DNA from: Ilumatobacteraceae bacterium
GTDB taxonomy: Bacteria; Actinomycetota; Acidimicrobiia; Acidimicrobiales; Ilumatobacteraceae
DNA length: 46,153 nt
NCBI GenBank assembly: GCA_024643255.1
Contig: JAHENF010000010.1
Span: 25,567 to 71,719 of the forward strand
Reading direction: 5' to 3'
In this document: positions 33,486-42,029 of the stretch, one piece after another
Layout of the letters: every line of letters begins with the position of its first letter
Numbering within the stretch: position 1 is the stretch's first letter
Program-made: the position numbers and the translations under genes
Notes under the pieces: generated by a model
Told to the model about the DNA's origin: nothing
Database searches by the model: none
The model's input: only the letters and a program-made list of their open reading frames with translations

Positions 33486-35936
33486 TCAGCGATGCCGACG
33501 ACGGCCGCCACTGCGGCCACCACCGTCACCGGAGGGACGCTCCGACTTCGGGCCGAGGTCGCCGAGTTCGTCGGCGAGCTGGGCATCGAAGCTGTCTTCG
33601 AAGCTGACCTCGACGACGTCGACGCCTCCACCCGAAGCGGCAGGTGCCGAGTCGGAGTCGTTCGAGCGCTCCTTGCGGGGCGCACGCTCACGACGCTCGG
33701 ACGATCCCGAGTCGTTGCTCGACGAGGAGCCTTCCTTGGCGGGAGGCGGATCGCCGGCGGGGGTCAGGCTGACCTTGCCCTTGTCGTCGATCTCCTCGAC
33801 GCGGACCTCGATCTCCTGGCCCAGCTCGAGCACGTCCTCGACCGAATTGATGCGCTTGCCGCCACCCAGCTTCGAGATGTGCACGAGACCGTCACGGCCC
33901 GGCAGGATGTTGACGAACGCACCGAACTTGGTGATGTTCACCACGCGGCCCATGTAGACGGCGCCGAGTTCCGCCTTCGGCGGGTCGACGATCGCGAGGA
34001 TTGCGGCCTTGGCCTCTTCCATGCGCCATGCCTCGACGGCGCCGATCGTCACGATGCCACGGGCACCGTCGTCATCGACGCCGATGTCGGCACCGGTCTC
34101 CTGCTGGATCGTGTTGATGACCTTGCCCTTCGGGCCGATCACTTCACCGACCTTGTCGAGCGGGATGAAGATCGTGGAGATCTTCGGCGCGGTCTCGGCC
34201 ACCTCGTCACGCGACTGCGCGATGCAGGCGTTCATGACTTCGAGGATCTCGAGGCGAGCGACACGAGCCTGCGCCAGTGCGGCGGTCAGCACGTCGGCGG
34301 GAATGCCGTCGATCTTCGTGTCGAGCTGGAGCGCGGTGATGGCGTCCTCGGTACCGGCAACCTTGAAGTCCATGTCGCCGAAGGCATCCTCGGACCCGAG
34401 GATGTCGGTCAGCGTGATGTACTTGCCGTCCTCGTAGATGAGGCCCATGGCGATGCCCGACACGTGACTGCGCACCGGCACGCCGGCGTCCATCAGCGAC
34501 AAGCTCGAAGCACACACCGACGCCATCGACGTCGAACCGTTCGACGACATGACCTCGGAGACGAGGCGCAGCGTGTACGCGAAGTCTTCCTGATTCGGGA
34601 TGACGGGCAGGACTGCACGGGCGGCGAGCGCACCGTGGCCGATCTCGCGGCGCTTGGGGGAACCGACACGGCCGGTCTCACCATTCGCCCACGGCGGCAT
34701 GTTGTAGTGGTGCAGGTACCGCTTGGTGTCGTTCGGTGACAGCGAGTCGATCATCTGGTTCATGCGGGGCATGGCCATCGTCAAGACGTTCATCACCTGG
34801 GTCTCGCCACGCTGGAACAGGCCCGAGCCGTGTGCTGTCGGCAGGACGCCGACTTCGGCGGAGATGGCCCGCAGGTCGGCGACACCACGGCCGTCCATGC
34901 GGACGCCCTCGTTGACGACGCGTGCACGCATCAGCTTCTTGTTGAGCGAGCGGACGGCTTCCTTGACCATCTTCTCGCTGCCGGCGAACTCGCCGGGCGC
35001 GTCCTTCGAGCCGCACACCTCGGCGATGATCTCGGCCGTGACGGCGTCGGTCGCTTCGTTGCGCTCGGACTTGTTGGCGATGGTGATGACCGGGGCCAGC
35101 TTCTCGCTCCCGGCCTTCTCGACCGCCGCGAAGATCTCCGGCGTGTAGTCGAGGACCGGGGTCCACTTCATCGGCTCGATCGCGCCGTTGGTGGCGATCA
35201 CCGAGGCGACGAGCTGACGCTGGAGCGCGATCGACTCCTTGATCCACACCTTGCAGGCCTGCAGGCCGTCGGCGAGGACTTCCTCGGTGACCTTCTTGGC
35301 GCCATCGTCGTAGTAGTAGAACGCGTTCTCGGAACCGCCGGCCTCGACCATCATCACGGCGACGTCGCCGTTGTCGAGTTCGCGGCCGGCAACGACCAGC
35401 TCGAAGGTGCCGTTCTCGGCCTCTTCGTAGGTCGGGTGCGGGATCCACGAGCCGTCCTGGCTGTAGGCCATGCGGATCGCGCCGATCGGGCCCTCGAAGG
35501 GGATGCCCGAGATCATCAGCGCCGCCGAGGCAGCGTTGATCGACAGCACGTCGTGGGGGTTGCTCTGGTCGGCGCCGAGGACCGTCGTGACGATCTGGGT
35601 CTCGTTGCGGAAGCCGTCGGGGAACGACGGGCGCAGCGGCCGGTCGGTCAGGCGGCAGGTGAGGATGGCATCCTCGGTCGGACGTCCTTCACGACGGAAG
35701 AACGAGCCGGGGATCTTGCCGGCCGCGTAGGCCCGCTCCTCGACGTCCACCGTCAGTGGGAAGAAGTCCATGCCTTCGCGCACGCTCTTGGCGGCGTTGG
35801 CAGTGGTCAGAACCTTCGTCCCACCGATGGTCGCCACGACGGCACCCATCGACTGGGGGGCAAACTTGCCCGTTTCGAAGGCCAGTGTCTTCTCGGTCCC
35901 GGAGACGGGACCAGACACGGTAATGGGGTCAGCCAC
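33486..35936 (-). CDS. pnp: Polyribonucleotide nucleotidyltransferase (PNPase)
   Basis: An 816-residue PNPase: two RNase PH domains separated by an all-alpha linker, a KH domain (IGPKGKVINTIQQETGADI) and an S1 domain (GRVVNITKFGAFVNILPGRDGLVHI). FFRREGRPTEDAILTCRLTDRPLRPSF in the first domain is typical. It degrades RNA 3'-5' by phosphorolysis. The tail is rich in serine, Arg and Gly. The GTG at 35936 is set by AAAGGAG 7 nt upstream. An 8-bp hairpin sits in the leader just upstream, and rpsO precedes it. Confidence 0.97.
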   Translation of the reverse strand: MADPITVSGPVSGTEKTLAFETGKFAPQSMGAVVATIGGTKVLTTANAAKSVREGMDFFPLTVDVEERAYAAGKIPGSFFRREGRPTEDAILTCRLTDRPLRPSFPDGFRNETQIVTTVLGADQSNPHDVLSINAASAALMISGIPFEGPIGAIRMAYSQDGSWIPHPTYEEAENGTFELVVAGRELDNGDVAVMMVEAGGSENAFYYYDDGAKKVTEEVLADGLQACKVWIKESIALQRQLVASVIATNGAIEPMKWTPVLDYTPEIFAAVEKAGSEKLAPVITIANKSERNEATDAVTAEIIAEVCGSKDAPGEFAGSEKMVKEAVRSLNKKLMRARVVNEGVRMDGRGVADLRAISAEVGVLPTAHGSGLFQRGETQVMNVLTMAMPRMNQMIDSLSPNDTKRYLHHYNMPPWANGETGRVGSPKRREIGHGALAARAVLPVIPNQEDFAYTLRLVSEVMSSNGSTSMASVCASSLSLMDAGVPVRSHVSGIAMGLIYEDGKYITLTDILGSEDAFGDMDFKVAGTEDAITALQLDTKIDGIPADVLTAALAQARVARLEILEVMNACIAQSRDEVAETAPKISTIFIPLDKVGEVIGPKGKVINTIQQETGADIGVDDDGARGIVTIGAVEAWRMEEAKAAILAIVDPPKAELGAVYMGRVVNITKFGAFVNILPGRDGLVHISKLGGGKRINSVEDVLELGQEIEVRVEEIDDKGKVSLTPAGDPPPAKEGSSSSNDSGSSERRERAPRKERSNDSDSAPAASGGGVDVVEVSFEDSFDAQLADELGDLGPKSERPSGDGGGRSGGRRRHR

Positions 35937-35953
35937 AAGGGCTCCTTTCGTGT

Positions 35954-35973
35954 GCACTCCCCCTCGGGAGTGC
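35954..35973 (-). promoter_or_regulatory. pnp: pnp leader hairpin
   Basis: GCACTCCC-GAGG-GGGAGTGC (minus strand) is a perfect 8-bp stem with a 4-nt loop, 18 nt upstream of the pnp GTG and just before AAAGGAG. In other bacteria pnp leaders carry a hairpin cut by RNase III for autoregulation; this could be the counterpart. Confidence 0.5.
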
Positions 35974-36277
35974 GCCTCTGGAGCGATCGGCCGGTTCCCA
36001 GTTGGTCAACCCGACATCTTCCACACCGTCAGAAACGTGCGGAGTTCGGATTCAGCAACCGGCAACCGACAACGGGTCGCTCATGTTGCGGGGCCGGACG
36101 TTCCGACTCCGAGGGGAGATCCTACCGTGCCACACCCACCAATGCGCGGCAGAGCGATCACAGGTTCGAACGCATCGCGACGCCGACCCGGACGCGTGCT
36201 ACGACCTGGGCGGCACCGGCGAAACCCTCAATTCGGGTCGGGATCAGATGGTTCGAGGACAAGGCGCGCAGCGACGA

Positions 36278-36295
36278 CGCTGACTCACGTCAGCG
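36278..36295 (-). terminator. Second hairpin downstream of rpsO
   Basis: CGCTGAC-TCAC-GTCAGCG (plus-strand reading) is a perfect 7-bp stem with a 4-nt loop, 41 nt past the rpsO stop. Together with the hairpin at 36318 it may end or process the rpsO transcript. No T-tract. Confidence 0.45.
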
Positions 36296-36317
36296 AGGAG
36301 CCTGCGGAACGCAGTCA

Positions 36318-36335
36318 TCGGGCCGTCTGGCCCGA
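36318..36335 (-). terminator. Hairpin immediately downstream of rpsO
   Basis: TCGGGCC-GTCT-GGCCCGA is a perfect 7-bp GC-rich stem directly next to the rpsO stop codon. It fits a U-less terminator or a processing/stability hairpin. Confidence 0.5.
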
Positions 36336-36614
36336 CTACCGCCTCAGGCCTTGGTCGGCGATGATGGTGCGGTAGCGCTCGACGTCGATCGACTTGACGT
36401 AGTCGAGCATGCGACGGCGACGGCCGACCAGCATCAGCAGTCCACGACGGCTGTGGTGGTCCTTCTTGTGGACCTTGAGGTGCTCCGTCAAGTGCACGAT
36501 TCGCTCGGTCAGGAGCGCGATCTGCACCTCGGGCGAGCCTGTGTCGCTCTCGTGGGTGCGGTACTTCTCGATGGTCGCCGCGGTGTTCGGGGTCGTGTCG
36601 GCCAAGTCAGCCAT
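36336..36614 (-). CDS. rpsO: 30S ribosomal protein S15
   Basis: A 92-residue S15, close to the usual 89. Typical segments are [38 protein letters not shown] and [20 protein letters not shown], which bind the 16S rRNA three-way junction. It is an early binder in 30S assembly and often represses its own translation through its leader. The leader here is over 100 nt if the promoter at 36738-36766 is used. In other actinobacteria ribF lies directly upstream; here an opposite-strand ABC operon intervenes. Confidence 0.97.
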   Translation of the reverse strand: MADLADTTPNTAATIEKYRTHESDTGSPEVQIALLTERIVHLTEHLKVHKKDHHSRRGLLMLVGRRRRMLDYVKSIDVERYRTIIADQGLRR

Positions 36615-36737
36615 GATGTGTCGCCTTCTCAGTGGTGCCGCCGGATGGACTGGCAGCGGTGGAGGTCGCAGGACGCTTCGGATGAAACGCTCTGCATCGC
36701 GCCCGCGCCGGAAATCCCAGCCCGAACGGACGTCGCA

Positions 36738-36766
36738 ATGCTACGGCGCGTCGGTCGCTGTCACAA
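36738..36766 (-). promoter_or_regulatory. rpsO: Probable rpsO promoter
   Basis: TTGTGA (36766-36761) and TAGCAT (36743-36738) are separated by exactly 17 nt on the minus strand, about 124 nt before the rpsO ATG. This is the best two-box promoter match in the window. Confidence 0.45.
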
Positions 36767-36796
36767 CGAGACCGGTCACGGCACGAGACGGACGGG

Positions 36797-36802
36797 TACG
36801 CT
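36797..36802 (+). promoter_or_regulatory. TACGCT -10 candidate, leaderless ABC ATPase
   Basis: TACGCT ends 8 nt before the GTG at 36811. No ribosome site is visible before the GTG. Confidence 0.4.
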
Positions 36803-36810
36803 CGCTCGTC

Positions 36811-37575
36811 GTGCCACCCCGGATCGAGCTGCGAGGCGTCTCGAAGTCGTTCGGGTCGCTCGCCGCCCTGGCTCCGGTCAGTTTCGACGTGGCCGAGGGC
36901 GAGACCGTCACGCTGATCGGCCCATCGGGATGCGGCAAGACGACACTGCTGCGCCTGATCGCCGGGTTGGAGACGCCGACCTCCGGCGAGATCGTCGTCA
37001 ACGGCATGACGCCCGGCGACGCGCGTCGTCACAAACAGATCGGATTCGTTCCCCAGGCGCCGGCACTCCTGCCGTGGCGGACCGTCGAGGCGAACGCCCG
37101 GCTGCTGCTCGACATCAACCGCAGAGCCTCCCCGGCCACACCGAGTGCCTCGGTCGCCGATCTCCTCGACGAGGTCGGCCTCGGCGACTTCGTCGAGGCA
37201 TACCCCCACGAGCTGTCCGGCGGCATGCAGCAGCGAGTCGGTCTCGTGCGGGCGTTCGCACTCGACGCCCCGATCCTGCTGATGGACGAACCGTTCGCCG
37301 CACTCGACGAGATGACCCGCACCGACATGCGCCACCTCCTCGGACGGCTCCGCGAGCCGCTCGGCACGACGGTGGTCTTCGTCACCCACTCGATCCCGGA
37401 GGCGACGTTCCTCTCCGATCGTGTCGCGGTGATGTCGGCGCGTCCCGGACGGGTCACCGAGGACCTGACGGTCGAGCTGGCTCACCCCCGACTGCCCGAC
37501 ATCGAGGACACCGAGACGTTCTTCCACATCACCACACGCCTCCGCGGCGCGCTGAGCGCGGGGATGGACCGATGA
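36811..37575 (+). CDS. ABC transporter ATP-binding protein (nitrate/sulfonate/NMT1 class)
   Basis: A 254-residue ATPase of the SsuB/TauB class. Walker A GPSGCGKT is at 37-44, followed by the Q-loop VPQAPALLPWRTV, signature LSGGMQQRVGLVRAFA, Walker B ILLMDEPFAALDEMTR and FVTHSIPEATFLSDR. This class imports nitrate, taurine, alkanesulfonates, thiamine precursors or riboflavin. The GTG at 36811 opens the first strand (PPRIELRGVSKSFG). It overlaps the permease (ATGA) and sits in an opposite-strand operon inserted between rpsO and ribF. Confidence 0.93.
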   Translation: MPPRIELRGVSKSFGSLAALAPVSFDVAEGETVTLIGPSGCGKTTLLRLIAGLETPTSGEIVVNGMTPGDARRHKQIGFVPQAPALLPWRTVEANARLLLDINRRASPATPSASVADLLDEVGLGDFVEAYPHELSGGMQQRVGLVRAFALDAPILLMDEPFAALDEMTRTDMRHLLGRLREPLGTTVVFVTHSIPEATFLSDRVAVMSARPGRVTEDLTVELAHPRLPDIEDTETFFHITTRLRGALSAGMDR

Positions 37576-38336
37576 GCGCCGGTGTCCGCCGCGTCGTCGC
37601 ACCGATCGTCGGCATCGTCGTGTTCGCCGTCGTCTGGGAACTCTTGGTCCGCGTGTTCGACATCCGGCGCTTCGTCCTGCTGCCACCGTCGTCGATCATC
37701 GACACGCTGACGGCCACGCCGGCGTTCTACTGGGACAACGCCCTGGTCACCGCCCGCCACATGGTCATCGGTCTGTCGATCTCGCTGCTGTGCGCGATCG
37801 TCGTCGGCTCGATCATGGCGGCCTCACGCTTCATCGAGGAGGCCGCCCAGCCAGTGCTGATCCTCGTGTTGGTCACGCCTTGGGTCGCCTACATCACCTC
37901 GGTCGTGCTGTGGCTCAACGGTGGCGACCCGACGATCTACTTCATGGTGGCCTTCACCGCGTTCCCGGTGTTCACGTTCGGCGTCGTCGGCGGCATGAAG
38001 TCGGCCGACCCTGCGGCGCGCGAACTCCTCGCGAGCGTCGACGCTCGGCCGTGGGAGGTCTTGTGGCGACTGCGTCTGCCGTCGGCGATGCCGTCGATCT
38101 TCACCACGGCACGGTTCGCCGTCGGACTCGGACTCGCCGCCGCGTACTTCAGCGAGGGCTCGGCGCTGACCACATCGGGCCTCGGCGCGATCGGTCGCCG
38201 GGCCGCATCGTTCAACGATGCCGAGGTGCTCTGGACGACGATCGTCTGTTCCGCACTCCTCGGCATCGCCGGGCTCGCGATCGTGTCGATCCTCGAACGC
38301 GTGCTGCTTCGATGGCACGTGTCGCAGCGCAGCTGA
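37572..38336 (+). CDS. ABC transporter permease (nitrate/sulfonate/NMT1 class)
   Basis: A 254-residue membrane permease with about six helices (VVAPIVGIVVFAVVWELLV, HMVIGLSISLLCAIVVGSIM, LILVLVTPWVAYITSVVLW and others). The coupling loop ELLASVDARPWEVLWRLRLP followed by SAMPSIFTTARFAVGLGLAAA is characteristic of BPD_transp_1 permeases of the SsuC/TauC group. It starts with an ATG overlapping the ATPase stop. The substrate-binding lipoprotein gene follows 88 nt downstream. Confidence 0.93.
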   Translation: MSAGVRRVVAPIVGIVVFAVVWELLVRVFDIRRFVLLPPSSIIDTLTATPAFYWDNALVTARHMVIGLSISLLCAIVVGSIMAASRFIEEAAQPVLILVLVTPWVAYITSVVLWLNGGDPTIYFMVAFTAFPVFTFGVVGGMKSADPAARELLASVDARPWEVLWRLRLPSAMPSIFTTARFAVGLGLAAAYFSEGSALTTSGLGAIGRRAASFNDAEVLWTTIVCSALLGIAGLAIVSILERVLLRWHVSQRS

Positions 38337-38424
38337 CTGCAGCGATGCCGGCAGCTCGTGGCATCATGAGCCCTCCGATGCCGACCTCGGCCCGACTCGA
38401 GTTCCCCCAACGACTGGACCCACG

Positions 38425-39624
38425 ATGCGTTCTCGCACTGCCACCGCTCTCACCGCCGTCACCGTGATCGCTGCCACGCTGTTCGCCGCCTGTTCGAGCG
38501 ACGGTGGAAGTTCCGGCCCCGACTCCACGCCGGGCGCCACCACGATCGACTCCGTCGCCACCACGGCGGGCGGCACCTCTCCCGGATCGGGCCAGGTGGG
38601 CGATGTCGTCGCGGGTGAAGCCTTCCCCGAGGACCGCTGCGCTGCGAACCAGGCCGCCGGCAAGATCACCTACCTCACCGGGTTCGACTTCGCCGCCACC
38701 GCCTCGATCGTCGACATCCTCGTCGCGCAGGAGAAGGGCTACTACGAGGACATGTGCCTCGACGTGGAGGTGACGCCGAGCTTCTCGACCGCCAACTATC
38801 CGCTCGTGGCCGAGAACGACGCCCAGTTCGCGTCGGGCGGGTCCTTCAGCGAGGTGGTGCAGTTCTCGGCCGCCAACGATGCTCAACTGGTCGTTCTCGC
38901 GGTCGAGGGGCCCACCGCGATCGATTCCCTGATCGTCAAGCCCGGAACGGCGGCTGAGCTGACCGATCTCGCGGGCACCACGATCGGCGTCAAGGGCAAG
39001 CTCCCGCCCAGCGTGGCAGCGATGCTCGCCCAGGCCGGCCTCGTCGAGGGCACCGACTTCGACACGGTGCTCCTCGACGGCTTCGACCCGGTGCAGCACA
39101 TCGCGATCCCGTCGATCGTCGGATTCCCCGGGTACAAGAGCAACGAGCCGGGCCAGCTCGAGCGCGCCGGCATCGAGTTCGACCTGTTCGATCCGATCGA
39201 CTACGACATCCCCGGATCGTTCGGCGTGATCTACACGAATCAGCAGTTCGTCGACGAACATCCCAGCGCCGTCCAGGACTTCGTCCGGGCAACGATGCTC
39301 GGCCTGGCCGACGCCATCGCCGACCCGGAGGCGGCGGCGACGATCGCCGTCGATCGGATCAACGCCGGCGGCAACCCCAACTTCCTGTCGCCCGAGGGCG
39401 AGACCTACCGCTGGACGACCGATGCCGCGCTCATCTCGGGGCTCACCCCGTCGGGCACCGGCTACGGCGTCCCGCAGAGCGGCGCGCTGCAGGACGAGCT
39501 CGACACGTACGCCGGTGTCGGCCTCTTCGGTGACGCCGGCGCCCCGAACGCCGATGCGTATCTGGGCGACGTCGTGATCGCGTCGATCTACGGCACCGAC
39601 GCGAAGGTGATCTGGCCGAGCTGA
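38425..39624 (+). CDS. NMT1/THI5-like ABC substrate-binding lipoprotein
   Basis: A 399-residue protein. Signal peptide with lipobox LFAAC (Cys near residue 23), a Gly/Ser/Thr linker, then an NMT1-type binding domain: YLTGFDFAATASIVDILVAQ, KGYYEDMCLDVEV, NYPLVAENDAQFASGG and VGFPGYKSNEPGQLE. The FPGYKSNEP-type segment is found in pyrimidine/riboflavin-type binders, but no FMN or TPP riboswitch was seen upstream, so the ligand is open. It is the third gene of the operon. No clear ribosome site precedes the ATG. Confidence 0.9.
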   Translation: MRSRTATALTAVTVIAATLFAACSSDGGSSGPDSTPGATTIDSVATTAGGTSPGSGQVGDVVAGEAFPEDRCAANQAAGKITYLTGFDFAATASIVDILVAQEKGYYEDMCLDVEVTPSFSTANYPLVAENDAQFASGGSFSEVVQFSAANDAQLVVLAVEGPTAIDSLIVKPGTAAELTDLAGTTIGVKGKLPPSVAAMLAQAGLVEGTDFDTVLLDGFDPVQHIAIPSIVGFPGYKSNEPGQLERAGIEFDLFDPIDYDIPGSFGVIYTNQQFVDEHPSAVQDFVRATMLGLADAIADPEAAATIAVDRINAGGNPNFLSPEGETYRWTTDAALISGLTPSGTGYGVPQSGALQDELDTYAGVGLFGDAGAPNADAYLGDVVIASIYGTDAKVIWPS

Positions 39625-39669
39625 CCGAGCCGGGGGCAGATCGCATACGGTCCAACCGCTGGGCGCCGC

Positions 39670-40614
39670 TCAGGTGCCGAGGAATTCGCGGACGTGTTCG
39701 ATGTCGTGCGTCAGCTGCGCGATCAGCGCATCGACGCCGTCGAACTTGCGCTCGCTGCGGAGGAAATGGGTGAAGCGCACCTCGGCGCTCTCGCCGTAGA
39801 GGTCCACGTCGACATCGAGCAGGTGCGCCTCGAGCAGCGACGAATTCGCGTGCTCGTAGAACGTCGGACGCCGCCCGAGGTTGATCGCACAGGCATGCAC
39901 GTCACCGTTCGGACGCTCGTACCAGCCGGCGTACACCCCGTCAGCGGGCAGACACATGCCACCCGGCACGCCGACGTTCGCCGTGGGGAACCCGAGCAGG
40001 CGGCCGCGCTGATCGCCCTCGAAGACGGTGCCGCGCACCTCGTGAGGATGACCGAGCATCGCGTTGGCGCGGGCGATGTCGCCACCGGCGAGCGCTCGTC
40101 GAATGGCCGTGCTGCTCACCGGTTCGTCGACGCCGTCGTTGCGCGGCACGAGCAGTATCGGCTCGACGTCGAAGTCAGCCTCGGCACCGAGCTTGCGCAG
40201 CAGGTCGACGTTGCCGTCGCGGTGACGGCCGAAGTGGAAGTCCTCGCCCACCACGATGACTCGAGTCTTGAGGCAGCGCACCAGTACCCGATCGACGAAC
40301 GACTCCGGGCTCTCCGCCGACTGGGCCTCGTCGAACGGCACGACGACGACCGCGTCGATCCCGGTCGCCTCGAGCAGTTCGAGCTTCTGCTCCGGGCTCG
40401 TGAGCAACCTGGGCGCCGACTCCGGACGGACGACGCTCGCCGGGTGCCGATCGAAGGTCACCACCACGGACTTGGCACCGAGTTCCCCCGCGCGTCGACG
40501 GACCTGATCGATCACGGCACGATGTCCGAGGTGGACGCCGTCGTAGGCGCCGATCGTGATGACTGCGCGAGCGTCGCCCCACGGGCAGTGTTCCGGGTCG
40601 GTCACGACGAGCAC
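39670..40614 (-). CDS. ribF: Bifunctional riboflavin kinase/FAD synthetase
   Basis: A 314-residue RibF. The N-terminal FAD synthetase part has AVITIGAYDGVHLGHRAVID (nucleotidyltransferase HxGH) and FGRHRDGNVDLL. The C-terminal riboflavin kinase has RLLGFPTANVGVP and LPADGVYAGWY, ending in FLRSERKFDGVDALIAQ. It makes FMN then FAD. GTG start with TAGCGT 7 nt upstream suggests leaderless expression independent of truB upstream (49-nt gap). Confidence 0.96.
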   Translation of the reverse strand: MLVVTDPEHCPWGDARAVITIGAYDGVHLGHRAVIDQVRRRAGELGAKSVVVTFDRHPASVVRPESAPRLLTSPEQKLELLEATGIDAVVVVPFDEAQSAESPESFVDRVLVRCLKTRVIVVGEDFHFGRHRDGNVDLLRKLGAEADFDVEPILLVPRNDGVDEPVSSTAIRRALAGGDIARANAMLGHPHEVRGTVFEGDQRGRLLGFPTANVGVPGGMCLPADGVYAGWYERPNGDVHACAINLGRRPTFYEHANSSLLEAHLLDVDVDLYGESAEVRFTHFLRSERKFDGVDALIAQLTHDIEHVREFLGT

Positions 40615-40621
40615 GGCCGCA

Positions 40622-40627
40622 ACGCTA
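40622..40627 (-). promoter_or_regulatory. ribF: TAGCGT -10 candidate, leaderless ribF
   Basis: TAGCGT on the minus strand ends 7 nt before the GTG at 40614. The same hexamer precedes rimO at similar distance. Confidence 0.45.
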
Positions 40628-40662
40628 TCGGCCCCGGTTCGCCCGAGCAGGAACGAGCGGGC

Positions 40663-41532
40663 TCAAACGGGTAACACGACGGCAGGCTTCGCCTGTCCAT
40701 CGCCGAAGGTCTCGTATACGGCGAGCAGTTCACCCCCGCCGTCGAAGACCGCCCAGGGCCCGTCGCCGGGCCAGGCATCGAGCACCCGCCCGTTCGCGAT
40801 GAGCGCCGCCACGTCGTCGTCGACGTGCACCGCAGCCAGCGCACGAACCGCGCTCGCCACAGGCAGCAGCTCGCACTCGTCGGGAGGGGCGGCCTCTGCG
40901 AGCGAGAACGCGCCGACGTGGGTGCGGCGAAGATTGCGCAGGTGCGCTCCCCCGCCGAGCAACCGGCCGAGGTCGTCCGCGAGCGTGCGGATGTAGGTGC
41001 CCGCCGAGCACTCCACGTCGATCGTCAACACGCCGGGTGCGGCCCAGTCGACGACGTCGAAACGGTGGATCGTCACCGGTCGCGGCGCCCGTTCGATCTC
41101 GATGCCCTCGCGGGCGAGCTCGTGCAGCCGCTTGCCGTCGACCCGGATCGCCGACACCATCGGCGGGATCTGCTCGATGTCGCCGAGGAGTCGAGCGGCT
41201 ACCACGGCGCGAGCTTGTTCGATATCGACGTCGGACATGTCGAACGTCGCCACCACATCGCCCGCCGAGTCGAGCGTCGAGGTCGACGATCCGAGTACGA
41301 CCTCGCCGATGTATCCCTTGCGGGTCTTCTCGACGAATCGCAGCAGACGCGTCGCCTTGCCGACCGCGACGACCAGCACGCCGGTGGCATCGGGGTCGAG
41401 CGTGCCCGCATGGCCGACCTGGCGTTCACCGAATCGCCGGCGCAACATGCCGACCACGTCGTGGCTCGTCATCCCCGCCGGCTTGTCGACCACAGCGACC
41501 CCGTGGGTGGTGGCCGGCTTGCGACGCGCCAT
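40663..41532 (-). CDS. truB: tRNA pseudouridine(55) synthase TruB
   Basis: A 289-residue TruB. The start VAVVDKPAGMTSHDVVGMLRR leads to the catalytic motif GHAGTLDPDATGVLV with the nucleophilic Asp46, followed by KGYIGEVVLG and IPPMVSAIRVDGKRLHELAR. A C-terminal actinobacterial extension (about 230-289) resembles the second TruB C-terminal domain. It makes pseudouridine-55 in the tRNA T loop. Its ATG shares one base with the rbfA stop, showing coupling. Confidence 0.95.
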   Translation of the reverse strand: MARRKPATTHGVAVVDKPAGMTSHDVVGMLRRRFGERQVGHAGTLDPDATGVLVVAVGKATRLLRFVEKTRKGYIGEVVLGSSTSTLDSAGDVVATFDMSDVDIEQARAVVAARLLGDIEQIPPMVSAIRVDGKRLHELAREGIEIERAPRPVTIHRFDVVDWAAPGVLTIDVECSAGTYIRTLADDLGRLLGGGAHLRNLRRTHVGAFSLAEAAPPDECELLPVASAVRALAAVHVDDDVAALIANGRVLDAWPGDGPWAVFDGGGELLAVYETFGDGQAKPAVVLPV

Positions 41533-41975
41533 CAACCCTCGTCCGCGTCGGTGCTCAACGGCTCGTCGGTGGGTGCATCGTCACTCGCCTCACGGTCGAG
41601 CCGGGCCCGGTCCGATTTCAAGATGTCGTCGATCCGTGCCGCCGAGCGGATCACCATGTCGGGTCGGAAGTCGAGAATCGGCGTCTTCTTCGCGCGGATC
41701 TGCTTGGCGATCGACGCCTGGAGCCGGATGCGGTGGTCGGCGAAGGCCTTCAGGATCTCCTCGTCACCCTCCTCGTCGGCGAGCGAGTCGAAGAACACGA
41801 TGGCCCGGTTCAATTCCGGGTCGACATCGATGCCCGTCACCGTCACGAACGTGAGCCGCTCGTCGTCGATCCGCACGAGATCGTCGGCGATGATCTCCTG
41901 CAACGTCGTGCTCACACGAGCGCTGCGGGAGTACTTCGGTGTGCTGCTCCGGGTGCTTCTGCGCTTTCCTGCCAT
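41532..41975 (-). CDS. rbfA: 30S ribosome-binding factor RbfA
   Basis: A 147-residue RbfA. It has a basic N-terminus, then a KH-like fold: RVSTTLQEIIADDLV, FVTVTGIDVDPELNRAIVFF and LQASIAKQIRAKKTPILDF, followed by an acidic tail. It binds the 30S subunit and helps late maturation of the 16S 5' end, mainly in the cold. GAGGAGAG precedes the ATG. The DsbA-like gene lies between it and infB, an unusual insertion into the infB-rbfA pair. Confidence 0.95.
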   Translation of the reverse strand: MAGKRRSTRSSTPKYSRSARVSTTLQEIIADDLVRIDDERLTFVTVTGIDVDPELNRAIVFFDSLADEEGDEEILKAFADHRIRLQASIAKQIRAKKTPILDFRPDMVIRSAARIDDILKSDRARLDREASDDAPTDEPLSTDADEG

Positions 41976-42029
41976 GGCTCTCTCCTCGTTGGTCGATCGT
42001 GCAATCGGGGTCTGCCCCGTGCTGCACGA

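Larger units (their letters stand above)
35937..36335 (-). other. 399-bp rpsO-pnp intergenic region
   Basis: No gene is visible here. It holds two hairpins just after rpsO (36318-36335 and 36278-36295) and one just before pnp (35954-35973). TTGACC (36009-36004) is a lone -35-like sequence on the minus strand without a matching -10. In Streptomyces the rpsO-pnp spacer carries a processed hairpin and a pnp promoter, and a similar arrangement is likely. Confidence 0.6.

Noticed and set aside
36615..36810. FMN or TPP riboswitch upstream of the NMT1-type transporter
   Set aside because: The conserved core motifs of either class could not be found in this gap; a covariance-model search would be decisive.
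34830..37571. Long plus-strand extension in frame with the ABC permease
   Set aside because: The 1168-codon frame runs antisense through pnp and rpsO before reaching the real permease start at 37572. Only the last part has permease features.
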